From the NCBI GenBank assembly GCA_940337035.1, contig CALNHX010002666.1, positions 62,001-126,000 of the forward strand: a DNA stretch of 64,000 nucleotides. Direction: 5' to 3'. Below are positions 40,268-51,719 of the stretch, in pieces. The notes under the pieces were generated by a model. That model worked only from the letters and a program-made list of their open reading frames with translations. It was not told where the DNA came from and did not search any database. Source of the stretch: Agriotes lineatus (taxonomy: Eukaryota > Arthropoda > Insecta > Coleoptera > Elateridae). Every line of letters begins with the position of its first letter. Position 1 is the stretch's first letter. The position numbers and the translations under genes were made by a program.

Positions 40268-40930
40268 AAGTCATTAACTTAAGTCGTTTACTTAAGTCAT
40301 TTACTTAAGTCGTTTACTTAAGTAATTTACTTAAGTCGTTTACTTAAGTAATGTACTTAAGTCCTTTAATTAAGTCGTTTACTTAAGTTGTTTACTTAAG
40401 TCGTTTACTTAAGTCGTTTACTTAAGTCGTTTACTTAAGTCGTTTACTTACGTCGTTTACTTACATCTTTTACTTAAATCGTTTACTTAAGTCGTTTACT
40501 TAAGTAATTTTCTTAAGTCATTTACTTAAGTCGTTTACTTAAGTAATTTTCTAAAGTCGTTTACTTAAGCAATTTACCTAAGTCATTTACATAAGTAGTT
40601 TACTTAAGTCGTTTACTTAAGTCGTTTACTAAAGTAATTTACTTAAGTCGTTTACTTAAGTCGTTTCCTTAAGTAATGTACTTAAGTAATTTACTTAAAT
40701 CGCTTACTTAAGTCGTTTCCTTAAGTAATGTACTTAAGTAATTTACTTAAGTCGCTTACTTAAGTCATTTACTTAAGTCGTTTACTTAAGCAATTTACTT
40801 AAGTCATTTACATAAGTAGTTTACTTAAGTCGTTTACTAAAGTAATTTACTTAAGTCATTTACGTAAGTAATGTACTTAAGTAATTTACTTAAGTCGCTT
40901 ACTTAAGGCATTTACTTAAGTCGTTTACTG
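40268..40930. repeat. 13-bp satellite array 15
   Basis: About 51 units, the second longest array. It contains at least two tandem copies of a block ending TCCTTAAGTAATGTACTTAA, and more degenerate units (ACTTACATC, ATAAGTAG) than the others, suggesting greater age. Confidence 0.97.
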
Positions 40931-41340
40931 TGATTTTTAAAAGCGGAAAGGATATAAGAAATAGTCTCGAAGTAGTGGAGGGTCACAGGCAAATACCTAT
41001 ACCATTGTATAAACCTAGATTTGACAGTTGTGTCTTGTTCTACTCCGACAATGTATCTCGAATCAACGAAAGAAACACACGGTGTGATTTCCAGATATTA
41101 AAAATTCTAATCGAAAAAGAATATGATGCTTTTACACCAAAAGAACTCCAATACTCTTTTGCAAGAAGGAATTATAGGGATAAGGTTAGAGATATAATAA
41201 AGAGACAGAAGGGGGAAGAAGTTGGGTACTTAGAACTCAATTACATTATTACCATCGAGACGTACCGTGTTAATTATTATAACCAAATAGGAGCCATCAG
41301 GGAACAAATAGATAAAAAGAATGAGTTGATAATCCCTGAA
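40931..41340 (+). pseudogene. Unidentified viral gene (LEVVEGHRQ family), copy 2
   Basis: The open frame from the array edge (40930) encodes the same protein as 39101-39510 with many third-position and some amino-acid differences, so it derives from a related virus or an older copy. The conserved core ends near DKK at about 41320. The rest of the open frame to 41406 is unrelated. Confidence 0.4.
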
Positions 41341-41610
41341 ACTTCTTTGTGGCGTGAATTCATAATTCATATTCTTATATGGGTATTTCGCCACTCTGCA
41401 AATTAAAATATTAAATAACGAAAATATTAACAACGAACGTTTCGAGGGACAATCTGCCCTCGTTATCAACGAATAACAATTAAAACTAACAAGAAACTTA
41501 TCTTTTTTCACTGGAAGGAAAAACGACCAACCTCCAATGAATTTTTTGACATTGACGTTTGTTGATATCTGTACCTACTTGATCTCATCTTGAAGAATCG
41601 ATAGCCAACT
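41341..41610. other. Flank of Penelope-like element
   Basis: AT-rich, no coding frame. It contains AACGTTTCGAGGGACAATCT near 41438, loosely like the GACGCGTTTCGTCAGAGCGA phrase at 43938 on the other side of the element, possibly remnants of its terminal repeats. Confidence 0.35.
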
Positions 41611-41615
41611 ATTGT

Positions 41616-43380
41616 CTAAAAATATTGAGACACGCATTTTTCTTCGTTAAGTAAAATATATGCCGTTTCCTTAATTTTTCGCCTAGTTGACATCGATTCT
41701 TTAGACAAGATCTTTGTGTTGTCCCATTGTATTTTATGGTTTTCATCCCAATCATGTTCTGCCAGCTTAGACTTATTGAATTGATACGTTTTCAACATAT
41801 TTTTATGTTCTTTAACTCTAACTGCTAAAGGCCTGGATGTTTCACCGATATAATATTTCCCGCATTCACAGGGAATACTATATACACAATTCTTTGAATG
41901 TTGTTCTTCGTTGAACGGTTTAGTTTTTGTAAGAACTGACCGCAAGGTATTCATGGTTTTGAATACGATCCTAACATTGAATCTATTTCCAATTCGTCTA
42001 ATTTTGTCAGATATGCCTGGAATGTATGGTATAGTTAGAGTATTATATTTTTGAGTGTCATTCCTTTGTATGTGTGTGGCATTGCTTCGTGTATTGAAAA
42101 TGTTCCGAACAAGAGTCTCTGGATAGCCATTATCTTGTAAAACATTAATAATAAATTCTTTCTTTTTTTTGAAAATTTTATCATTAGAGCAAACAACTTT
42201 GGCTCTGTCGTAGAGACTTTTTACAACGCCTGTCTTTATGTTTTTGTGATGGTTAGAATTAAAATGTAAGTACCTATTAGTATTGGTTTTCTTACGGTAT
42301 ACTGATGTTTCAAAAGTATTTATTGTGCGTGTGATTAGTGTATCAAGAAAGGGTAACTGATTGTTTTGCTCTGTTTCTAATGTGAATTTGATGGAGGTTT
42401 CTTTACTGTTAATATGTTCAAGAAATTTGTCCACCTCATCCATATCATGAGGCCAAATTGCAAAAACATCATCGACATATCTCCACCAAACTACTGGTTT
42501 GTTGGTGTACGTGTAGACATGTTGTTGTTAAAAGTCTTCCATAAAAATGTTACTAACAATGGGAGATAAAGGTGAACCCATTGCCATCCCGAAATCTTGT
42601 TGGTAAAATTCATTGTTTAGTTGAAAGTATGTCGTTTTAATGCATAGTGTTAAAAGTTCCATAATGGTACCAACGTTTAATGTTGTTCGTGTATGTAATG
42701 TGTTATCGTTTTGTAGCCTATGTTTAATGATGTTGAGTGTTTTGTGTACTGGAACATTAGTGAAGAGACTAACTACATCGAAACTAACCATTAAGTGTTG
42801 TGTGTTTATGTTTGCTTCTTTAAGTTTTTCAAGGAAATGGGGCGTGTTCTTTATATACGTGTCTGTATTTCCTGATATAGGAGTCAGTATCTTAAGTAAA
42901 TATTTAGCTAAACTGTGACAAGGAGAACCTATAGAACTAACTATTGGCCTAAGTGGTACATTTGGTTTGTGTATCTTTGGTAATCCATAAAAATGTGGTG
43001 GTTTACTGTAGTGTGGTGTTAGCGTACGTCTTACAAAATCTGTAAATTGTTCTCTGTGTTTGTAAAGTGTTCTGTATATTTTTGTTTCTATTGTATGTGT
43101 TGGATCTTTATTTAGTTTAGTGTATTGTCCCTCACTAATTAGTGTTAAAAGATTTCGTTGTATGTGGTTGTGTCAAGTACTACTGTGGCGTTGCCTTTGT
43201 CTGCAGGTAGAATTTTAATTGTGTTATCGGTTTTTAGTGTGTGTAGTGAATGTTTTTCTTGTTTGGATATATTTTGTCTGATTGTGTAAGGTCGTTCTAG
43301 TATTATTTTGTTTCTAATTCTGTATTCCTGTCTAATGTCTTCTGGAAGTTTTTGACAAGTCTCTTCTATAGCGTATGTAC
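41616..43380 (-). mobile_element. Penelope-like retroelement: RT plus GIY-YIG endonuclease, decayed
   Basis: Read on the minus strand from about 43380: LPADKGNATVVLD, PHFYGLPKIHKP, SFDVVSLFTNVP, GMAMGSPLSPIVSN and WWRYVDDVFA (42465-42479) are the reverse-transcriptase blocks of Penelope-like elements. A C-terminal YSIPCECGKYYIGETSRPL block is the GIY-YIG endonuclease. Lesions are a frameshift near 43155 and an in-frame TAA at 42528-42530. It ends at 41616. The 5' part is missing or unrecognised. Such elements lack classical LTRs and use the endonuclease for target nicking. Confidence 0.92.
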
Positions 43381-44110
43381 CTGTATGTGTTACATACCTA
43401 TATTATTAGTAGTGCCTCTGTGCCTACCTTATTCTATCATATTACATTATTATTATTCTTTTATGTATAACTTATTGTTTGTATTTTGCATTTTACGAAC
43501 ACTAACATTTATATTGTTCGAGCATTACCTCTTTAATGCAATCAATCGTTTAATGCAGTGTTTGAGGCCTTTCTAATGTGCTGCCTTATTAAATACTTTC
43601 AAATTCTAATTAACTAATATTCCATGTAACGGAATATTCCTCATATCATATTTTAATTCATAAGCAACCGATAATTATATTTCAAGAATTCGTTCTATAT
43701 TTAAATTCCTAGAACTCAAAACTGGTGATTCTTTATCACAAAACAATTCTACGAATTGTTTATTGGAATATATTTATTTGAATTACCTTCTCGCCTTCAT
43801 ATTCATAAAGGCGCCTGCATTCATTGATTACATTGATTAATCTTTAAGTATATATATAAATTTGTTACATTTTTCCATTTCTTTTATAATTTAGAATTAA
43901 CCCTAATTTTGAATTGTAAAAGGAACCATTTATCTGTTGACGCGTTTCGTCAGAGCGATAACGTATTTTTCTCATTTTTCTACGAAATTATATCCGAAAG
44001 CGGATACCCTCATATTGCTTCTTCGAATTGTTAGTCGCATGATGCTTTACACGCAAATCAAAAACAGATAAGAGATTCCTTTAAAACGACTTGGCTGCAC
44101 CCCAGTCGTC
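43381..44110. other. AT-rich stretch, no gene seen
   Basis: Short frames only. It may include the 5' end of the Penelope-like element and the upstream flank of the retrovirus. Confidence 0.4.
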
Positions 44111-44356
44111 AGTTGTAACTAGTCAGTTGTATTTAGCAATTGTAATTAATAGTTGACGTTACACTCGTCACACAACTCACCGTTTTAATGTATATTTGAA
44201 TTAAAGTACTTATTGATTGTGCTGTGCAGAATGTTTTAGTGTATTTAAGTGCAAATACATATTTATGCAAATTTATCCAACAAGTTTATTTTCTACGAGT
44301 TTATAAATTTCCTTCGTAACCAGCCTGCCGCTCAGCTACTTAACAAGGAAATTAAT
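44111..44356 (+). repeat. Possible 5' LTR of the endogenous retrovirus
   Basis: Proposed only because it ends in AAATTAAT directly before a primer-binding site and starts near AGTTGTAACTAG, similar in style to errantivirus LTR ends. No matching 3' LTR was found in the window, so the 5' limit is a guess. Confidence 0.3.
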
Positions 44357-44373
44357 TGGTGTCAGAAGTGCTG
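44357..44373 (+). promoter_or_regulatory. Primer-binding site of LTR element
   Basis: TGGTGTCAGAAGTGCT begins with TGG, as required for complementarity to a tRNA 3' CCA end, and resembles the 3' end of a tRNA-Leu. It sits 390 bp before the Gag start. Confidence 0.55.
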
Positions 44374-44745
44374 ATATTTCAAACGACGGAAGACCACCTA
44401 CTACCAATTCATCTTTACTATTTCTACCTGTGGATTCCCACCTGCTATAAGCTTCTCTCTACTTCTGTGGATTCTTCGACGCCGTACCAATTTCTACTAC
44501 GAATTTCTACTACAAGATTCTACCTACAAGTTCCTTCAACGACTCCTAAGTGACATCACAGCAACTGCCGACTTCAGCCCCGCAACTTTTCTTTCTACTG
44601 GAGACGACAGCCCTTGCAACCGAATTTCTAGTCCATGGAGATCATCGTTAAATTACTTCTGAGAGTACAATATTTTTCTATTTATACTTAACGTGCTTAA
44701 CTCTGAATGTACCCTTCTCTGCAACATTTATTTTCAACCCCTAAC

Positions 44746-45717
44746 ATGGCTACCTCAACTAATCATTCTAATAATGCCTCAGACAACGAAGATGACAATA
44801 TTCAAGATGGACAAAGATCAATTTCCCCAATTCCTGATCAACCGACCTTGTCAATGTCTGAATTATTTAAATTTATACCCGTTTTTGATGGCAATAGAGA
44901 CGAATTACCTTCTTTCATTTCCAAAGTAGGATCTACTTTTTCCATCGCTATTCCAAATCAGCGAATAATTTTACTAAAATATGTATTAACTCGTATTATT
45001 GGAAAAGCAGGACTTTTATTAACCAACCGTAAATTTGACAATTGGAAACAAGTAAGAGATTTCCTTTTACTAAATTATCAAGATAAAAAGCATAAAACTC
45101 AACTTCTTTGTGAATTAACCAATCTTCAACAAAAATCTTCAGAGTAAGTTTCTTCCTTTGTTCAACGAATAGAGACTCTATTAAAAAGAGTGACTGGTTC
45201 AATCTCGCAAGATTCACCACCGTATCTGCTAGATGGTCAACTTTATTTAATGAATGAAATTACTGTCTCAAGGTTTATTCATTTCACAAATCCTAAAATT
45301 TCTGATAGGTTACGTGGTGCAAAATTATCAACCCTAAATGAAGCCATAACTTTAGCTCTTGCAGAGGAAAGTTCTTTAAAAATGATGAATTCAAGTCAGG
45401 GATATATTTCTAACAAATCTAAACCATTTTCTAAATCATTTTCTCCTAAATATTATTGTGCAAATTGCAAAACAAAGACGCACAATACGGATAAATGTTA
45501 TGTTAAATCTACTTCATCTAAAATATATCAACTAGAAACCAAAAATTCTAAAGACATGCGTAATATTAATTCTTATACTAATTTGTCTTGCGCTTATTGT
45601 AAACTAAAAGGTCATCATATTCGTGATTGTCGAAAACGAAAGTACAATAAAGCTCAAAAACAGAAATCTAATTCTACGCAAGTTCTCGTAAATAGCCCCG
45701 CTAATTTAAACGAATGA
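44746..45717 (+). pseudogene. gag: Errantivirus-type gag with two zinc knuckles
   Basis: The chosen start MATSTNHSNN (44746) lies within an open frame beginning at 44707. The protein has a helical capsid-like middle part (LFKFIPVFDGNRDELPSF...), and the C-terminal part holds two CCHC knuckles: CANCKTKTHNTDKC (near 45460) and CAYCKLKGHHIRDC (near 45590), followed by a Lys-rich tail. TAA at 45145-45147 breaks the frame once; the same frame resumes at once. The end overlaps the protease frame by 4 bp in the -1 frame, as in gypsy-type elements. Confidence 0.85.
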
Positions 45718-46455
45718 GATGCCACTGCATAAACCAGGGTAGAGGTAAATCACATTCGCAATCTGGTTTAAAAAAATTTAACATTTATTCAAATTTTAAT
45801 TATCCTAAGACGGAAATTTTTGATTCTTCTAAACTAGTAATACAGTTAAAAATAACTGACAATTATAATAAAAAATCTAATGTCTCATTCTTAATTGATA
45901 CAGGTGCCTCTGTTTCTTTATTAAAATTATCTAAACTAAATTCTTTAACTAAAAATATAAATTATAACGACCAAATTCATTTGCAAGGAATATCACAAAC
46001 TCATATGCCAACTCTTGGTTCAACTTTATTACCTTTGCAAATACACCAGCATACTTTGCCTACTAAATTCTATTTGGTCAACGACTTACTAAACATCCCG
46101 TAGGTAACGATTTTTTAGTACAAAATCAATGTACAATTCAAGACATGAAATTTCTTAAGTTACGAAATGTAGCTATTCCATTTTCTACTTCTAATTCTAA
46201 TTCTAATTCTTTACAAGCTTCTCCTAATTTCTATAAAGTACCTAAACGTATAGAAGTTGTAATTCCATTTCATGTTCTTCATCCTGAAATCAAACAAGGT
46301 ATTCTACCACCAATTGATTCTAATTTCTCAGGAATTTTTCTAAAGCTATTGTTAAGGTATTACCTAATCATACCTGCTTAGCTACTATAGCGAATACGAC
46401 TGATAAAGATTTTAAATATACTATCAGTTCTGTCAAATTATTACCCCTTGATGTA
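45714..46455 (+). pseudogene. pol: Aspartic protease and linker of pol
   Basis: Frame 45714-46103 contains the retroviral protease active site LIDTGASVSLL (about 45893). After TAG at 46101-46103 and a shift, the 46145-46381 frame continues the protease-RT linker with another shift near 46350. It is cut at 46454 by a MITE. Confidence 0.82.
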
Positions 46456-46689
46456 CAGTGGTGTGCAAATAAATCTGGGACAGTGGTTTTTTCACATGCA
46501 GATTCAGTTAAGAATTGAAGAATATCTCCATGAATTTCCTGCTATCAGAAAGAGTTACATTAAACTTTAACAGGTACTGAAACCAGTAACTCTCTCTGAT
46601 AAGAGGAAATCCATGGAAATATTCTTCAAATTTTTAACTGAATCTGCATGTGAAAAAAACACTGTCCCAGATTTATTTGCACACGACTG
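46456..46689. mobile_element. Tc1/mariner-type hairpin MITE, 234 bp, TA target duplication
   Basis: The termini CAGTGGTGTGCAAATAAATC and its near-exact inverted complement at the other end are flanked by TA (46454-46455 and 46690-46691). Complementarity extends inward through almost the whole element (GATTCAGTTAA / TTAACTGAATC, TATCAGAAAGAGTTAC / GTAACTCTCTCTGATA), making a long hairpin. No coding capacity. It interrupts pol between protease and reverse transcriptase. Confidence 0.93.
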
Positions 46690-46691
46690 TA

Positions 46692-49688
46692 CGTCAAGTT
46701 TTCTCATTTTCTAGTCGCAAAGACGACAATCCAATTTCTACTAAATCACAATCTTCTGTCAAACGACATCAATTATTACAAGATCATCTTCGATTACAAC
46801 ATTTGAATTCTGAAGAAACAGATTCAATTCTTAACTTATGTAATCAGTTTCATGACATATTTCATCTACCTGGTGACGTTTTAACACATACTAATGCAGT
46901 TTATCATAAAATTAATACAACCTCTGACAATCCTGTTTCTGCAAAAATCTATAGATATCCTGAAATTCGTAAACAGGAAATCGATTCTCAAATTTCGCAG
47001 ATGTTACAACAAAAAATTATCAAACCATCTTTCTCTCCTTGGAATTCCCCTTTATGGATTGTTCCTAAGAAAGAACACGCAAGTCATAAAAAGAAATGGC
47101 GAATTGTCATTGATTATCGTAAATTAAATGAAATTACCATTGGCGATGCCTATCCTTTACCTGATATAGAGGACATTCTTAACCAATTAGGTCATTCTCA
47201 ATATTTTACAACTTTGGCCTTAGCTAACGGATTTCATCAAATTCTTATGGATCCTAAGGATACCCCTAAAACTGCGTTTTCTACCCCTACTGGTTTCTGG
47301 GAGTATTTACGGATGCCCTTCGGTTTAAAAAACAGCCCTAGCACGTTTCAAAAGTTAATGAATCAGGTATTAACAGGTTTACAAGGTAACAAATGCTTTG
47401 TTTACTTAGATGATATTGTTATTTATGCTAGTTCTTTACAAGATCATGAAACAAAACTTTCTGAAATATTTTCTCGCTTACGTGAAAATAATTTAAAATT
47501 ACAACCTGATAAATGCGAATTTCTACATAAAGAGATTGCTTATTTAGGTCATATTCTTTCCCATGACGGAACAATAAAACCTAATCCCGACAAGATTAAG
47601 GCTATTGTAAAATTCCCTCAATCTAAAACCCCTAAACAGGTTAAATCATTTCTTGGTTTGAGTGGTTATTATAGAAAATTTGTATCTGGTTTTTCTCGTA
47701 TTATCAAACCTTTAACTATTCTTCTACAAAAAGATAATAAATTTATTTGGACTACAGAACAACAATCTTCTTTCGATCAATTGAAACAAATTTTATGAAA
47801 TGATTTACTTCTCCATTTTCCCGACTTTTCTAAGGAATTTATTTTAACAACAGATGCTAGTAATTACGCAATCGGTTCTGTGTTATCACAAGGTCCTATA
47901 AATCAAGACCGACCTATTGCTTTTGCTTCTCGTACCCTCAACAAATCCGAACAGAATTGTTAGCTATCGTATGGAGTATTAAACATTTTCGTCCTTATTT
48001 ATATGGTCGCAAATTCAAAATTGTAACAGACCATAGACCTCTAACTTATCTTAAAAATTGTAGAGATCCTAGTTCAAAGCTAGTACGCTGGCGATTGCTT
48101 CTAGAAGAATACGAATACGAAATTATTTACAAACCTGGAAAAATTAATTCTAATGCCGATGCTTTATCACGTATTGATCAGATTTTACCAATTTCTACTG
48201 ATCCTCTCACTTTTTCTGATTTTCTTAAAGCTCGCAATTTAGACGAACTACCCCAAACTTATATAGACATGCAATCATCATGCATATCTACTTCGTCTAA
48301 TCTAAAATTATTATTTCATTCTTTAGATAATGAAGAATCATTATTAACTACTACCCTCTTGAATGAACAAAATTTAAAACCTTCTTCTCATGCTAATCTT
48401 TATGAATGTGAAAGAATTTCTGATTCTTATTTACTAACTTATCATAAGAATAATATCTTTGACAATTTCTCTTATCAAGATCTCTTTCAATGCATATATA
48501 CCGTGAGTAGATATTGCAAACAAAATAGAATTTTTAAGCTTGATATTCTACACCCTTCTGAAGATTATCAGATCATCAAAACCCCTTATTTACTTGATCT
48601 TTTAAGATTTCTTATGCCAATTTTTTGTAAAGTGTCTGTATATACAAATATAATTACAGATATCACTTCTGAACAAGTTCCTGAAATTCTGAAAAATAAT
48701 CATGATTCACCTTTAGCTGGACACCCCGGTGTTCATAGAACTTATTCTCGAATTAAATCGAAATACCGATGGTCCAACATGTATTCCGATATTCGAAATT
48801 ATGTATCAAAATGCGAATCTTGCCAAAAATCTAAAATTAATAGGAAACCTACTAAATTACCTCTTATCATCACAACAACTAGTGACAAGCCTTTTGAACG
48901 AATTTCACTAGATATTGTAGGTCCTCTTCCTTCTACGGAAGATGGAAACAAATTTATTCTTACTATGCAAGATGATTTAACTAAATTTCTTTACGCTGTT
49001 CCATTACCAAGACATGATGCTGAAATCATCGCTGTTGAATTTATCAAATTTATTAGTTTTTATGGAACACCCTCTTCTATTTTAACTGATCAAGGTTCTG
49101 AATTTATGTCTCAATTATTTACAAAATTAAACAAACTTCTTAAAATTAATAAAAAGCATACTTCTGCTTATCATCCACAAACTAATGGATCCCTTGAAAT
49201 AAGTCATGCCGTTCTTAAAGAATATCTAAGACATTATGTCCAATCGGATCATTCTACCTGGGATATTTATCTTCCAACCGCTATTCTATCTTATAATTCT
49301 AATCAACATTCTTCTACTTTATTCACACCTTATGAACTCTTATTTGGTTACAAAATGATGTTACCTTATGACTTACTTTCTTCTAATTCTGCTAAACCTA
49401 CTTATAATTCATATCTTGACAATTTAAAATTGCATCTCAAGAAGGCCTTCTAGTAAGGCCAAATCTAAAGAGTATTACGATACTAAACTCCAAAACCCTT
49501 GTTTCTTACCTGGAGATCTAGTAATTCTTCGTAACGAAGCTTCTCGATTAAACGAAAGTAAAAAGTTACAACCAACTTATCAAGGTCCTTATGAAATCGA
49601 ATCTATAACTGATTCTAATGCTGTTATAAGATTGGGTAACAACATTTTTCAAGTTCATATCAATCGATTAAAATCTTTTAGAGATTAA
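46692..49688 (+). pseudogene. pol: Errantivirus-type pol: reverse transcriptase, RNase H, integrase
   Basis: The RT frame (to 47798) has KWRIVIDYRKLN, MPFGLKNSPSTFQ and the catalytic YLDD at about 47403. The first catalytic Asp, normally LDLASGFHQ, is altered to LALANGFHQ. TGA at 47796-47798 precedes RNase H (TTDASNYAIGSVLSQ), which loses its frame and a few codons near 47955. The next open frame 47957-49453 holds the rest of RNase H (TDHRPLTYL), the HHCC zinc region (HPGVHRTYSRIK...CESCQKSK) and the integrase core with D (LDIVGPL), D (LTDQGSEF) and E (GSLEISHA). A shift near 49440 separates the C-terminal GPYEIESI end (stop 49686-49688). Confidence 0.93.
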
Positions 49689-49879
49689 TACACATTGATG
49701 GCAAACATTCAATGTAACATCGATTTTCGGTTCAATATTTACGATATCATTACATTTTTCTGTCGTTCACATAACGATTTTACTTCTTGTGCCTTTCCTA
49801 CAAGTTTGTTTCTAATGTATGACATTATGAATTTATTTACATAAGCTTTTAATCATTCTAATAATTTTATTGTCCTTGA

Positions 49880-51719
49880 TACATACTTGATATCTTCTTA
49901 CAGATTCATCATTCTATCCCCTTGCCATGGTTACAACATCGATCCAATTACCAATGGTTCCGGATTAGTCTACACCCTCAAGGTACTTCTAGTATTTCAG
50001 ATACAACCTGGGATTTACTTATTAACCTCGATTTATCCGCTTTAGATAGCGAATTTTATAATTTTCTTCGCTTAGAATCTCAGCTACGTACCCTATGTAC
50101 ATTTTCTTCAGATAATCCTATTAAAAAACCATGTGAATACGCTTTAAATCAATATTTACATAAACAACCTCTTATTCAACGTCGTTATTCTACTCTTGCC
50201 GATTTAGTTCAACACGACAAGAAACATACAAAACGATCCTTAGATTTCCTTGGTACTGCCTGGAAATGGATTTCTGGTACGCCTGATGCTTCTGATGCAA
50301 CTTATTATAATGATGCTATTAAAGGTTTACAAGATGACCAAGATAAAATTGAATTATTATTAAAAGAACAAACTCATGTCGTTAAAAATACTCTAACTTT
50401 ATATAACGAATCTGTTTTCTTTGAAAAATTTAACTGACAAATTTAATAAAAATATTGATCAATTTGAAATTCTTGCTAAAAGACAAAAAACTACTCAAGA
50501 TGATTTACTCAATGCCGTTCAATTAATTGACCTCGTAAATCAACTTTCCTTTATAATGGAATCCCTTGATAACCAAATTGATATGGTTTTAAATAGTATC
50601 TTATTTGCCAAACAAAATATTTTATCTCCTACAGTTATCGACCCTAAACAACTTATGATCGAATTAACTAAAGTTTCAAGTTTTCTTCCAGTCTCTCGAA
50701 AGTTCCCAGTGACGTTAACAACGCGTTACGCACATTTATTATTAGATCTTTCAACCCTTAATGTTCTATACCATGCACCCAATTTAATTTTTATATTGCA
50801 TATTCCCCTTATAGACTCATTTATTTACAACTTCTATTCAATTTATTCATTACCCATTCCTAATCCAAATGATTTTAATGAACATCAAATGATTGTTCCC
50901 TCTCACAAGTTACTTCTTATCACACCAGATAAGCAGCGTTATGTATTAATGGATGATGATTCTCATTGCAAGTCTATAACTTCGACACATTTTGTATGTA
51001 AAACAAGAATTACGTACAAAATCTTCTGATGACGTCTGTGAAGTAACTTTATTTAAACATACTTATACCAAGCTACCTTCAAGTTGCCACAAGATCTCTC
51101 TGGAGGTCCATTATTTCTATGGAATTATATCAAACCTAACCAATGGCTGATCACCACCACTTCTGAAGCACATATGGACATCACTTGTGACGAGAAGACG
51201 AAAAATATACTTGTGCCTACTAGTTTTCTGTTATACTTACAGCCAACATGCTACGCTTATATTGGTTCCCTGTTTCTACACAGGGAGTCAACATCTGAAT
51301 CCAATGTTACCATCTATCTACCTGAAACACCTATCTTGGATTGCTGTGACCAATCATCACATGAAAAAGAAGACATTCCTGTTCTACATTTTCAACATCT
51401 GGATCCAGTACCAATGCACATAAGTGACATTCAACTTGCACAACATCAACTTCAGCATGTATCTGAAGAACTCGACATTCTTCGTTTACAAAAGCATGTA
51501 TACCGAAATTTACCTTGGTATTCATTTCTATCAGTTATTGTTTTAATACTTATTTCTCTTTGTTTATGCCATTATTGCTCTAAATGTAATCCTATTTTAT
51601 TTTGTTACAAACGTTTCTGCAACTCGAAGCCGGACAGCCATTTGCCCTGCATTCGAATCTTCAATAATTGCTCTGGACGAGACACCAATTTCTATCGACC
51701 ACCTTGTTACGTGTAATTT
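49880..51719 (+). pseudogene. env: Errantivirus env (baculovirus F-like fusion protein)
   Basis: Three main pieces (49922-50437, 50421-51029, 51084-51716) with shifts near 49980, 50430 and 51010-51080. The multibasic HTKRS (about 50224) is followed by LDFLGTAWKWISGT and an acidic helical LQDDQDKIELLLKEQT stretch, the arrangement of insect errantivirus Env and group II baculovirus F proteins. A hydrophobic anchor (FLSVIVLILISLCLCHYC) lies near the end, followed by a short cysteine-rich tail. CTTACAG at 49897-49903 could be the acceptor for the spliced env message. Its three frameshifts make it non-functional. Confidence 0.85.

Noticed and set aside
42640..42918. Plus-strand frame across the Penelope-like RT
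   Set aside because: Antisense shadow of the conserved RT blocks on the minus strand.
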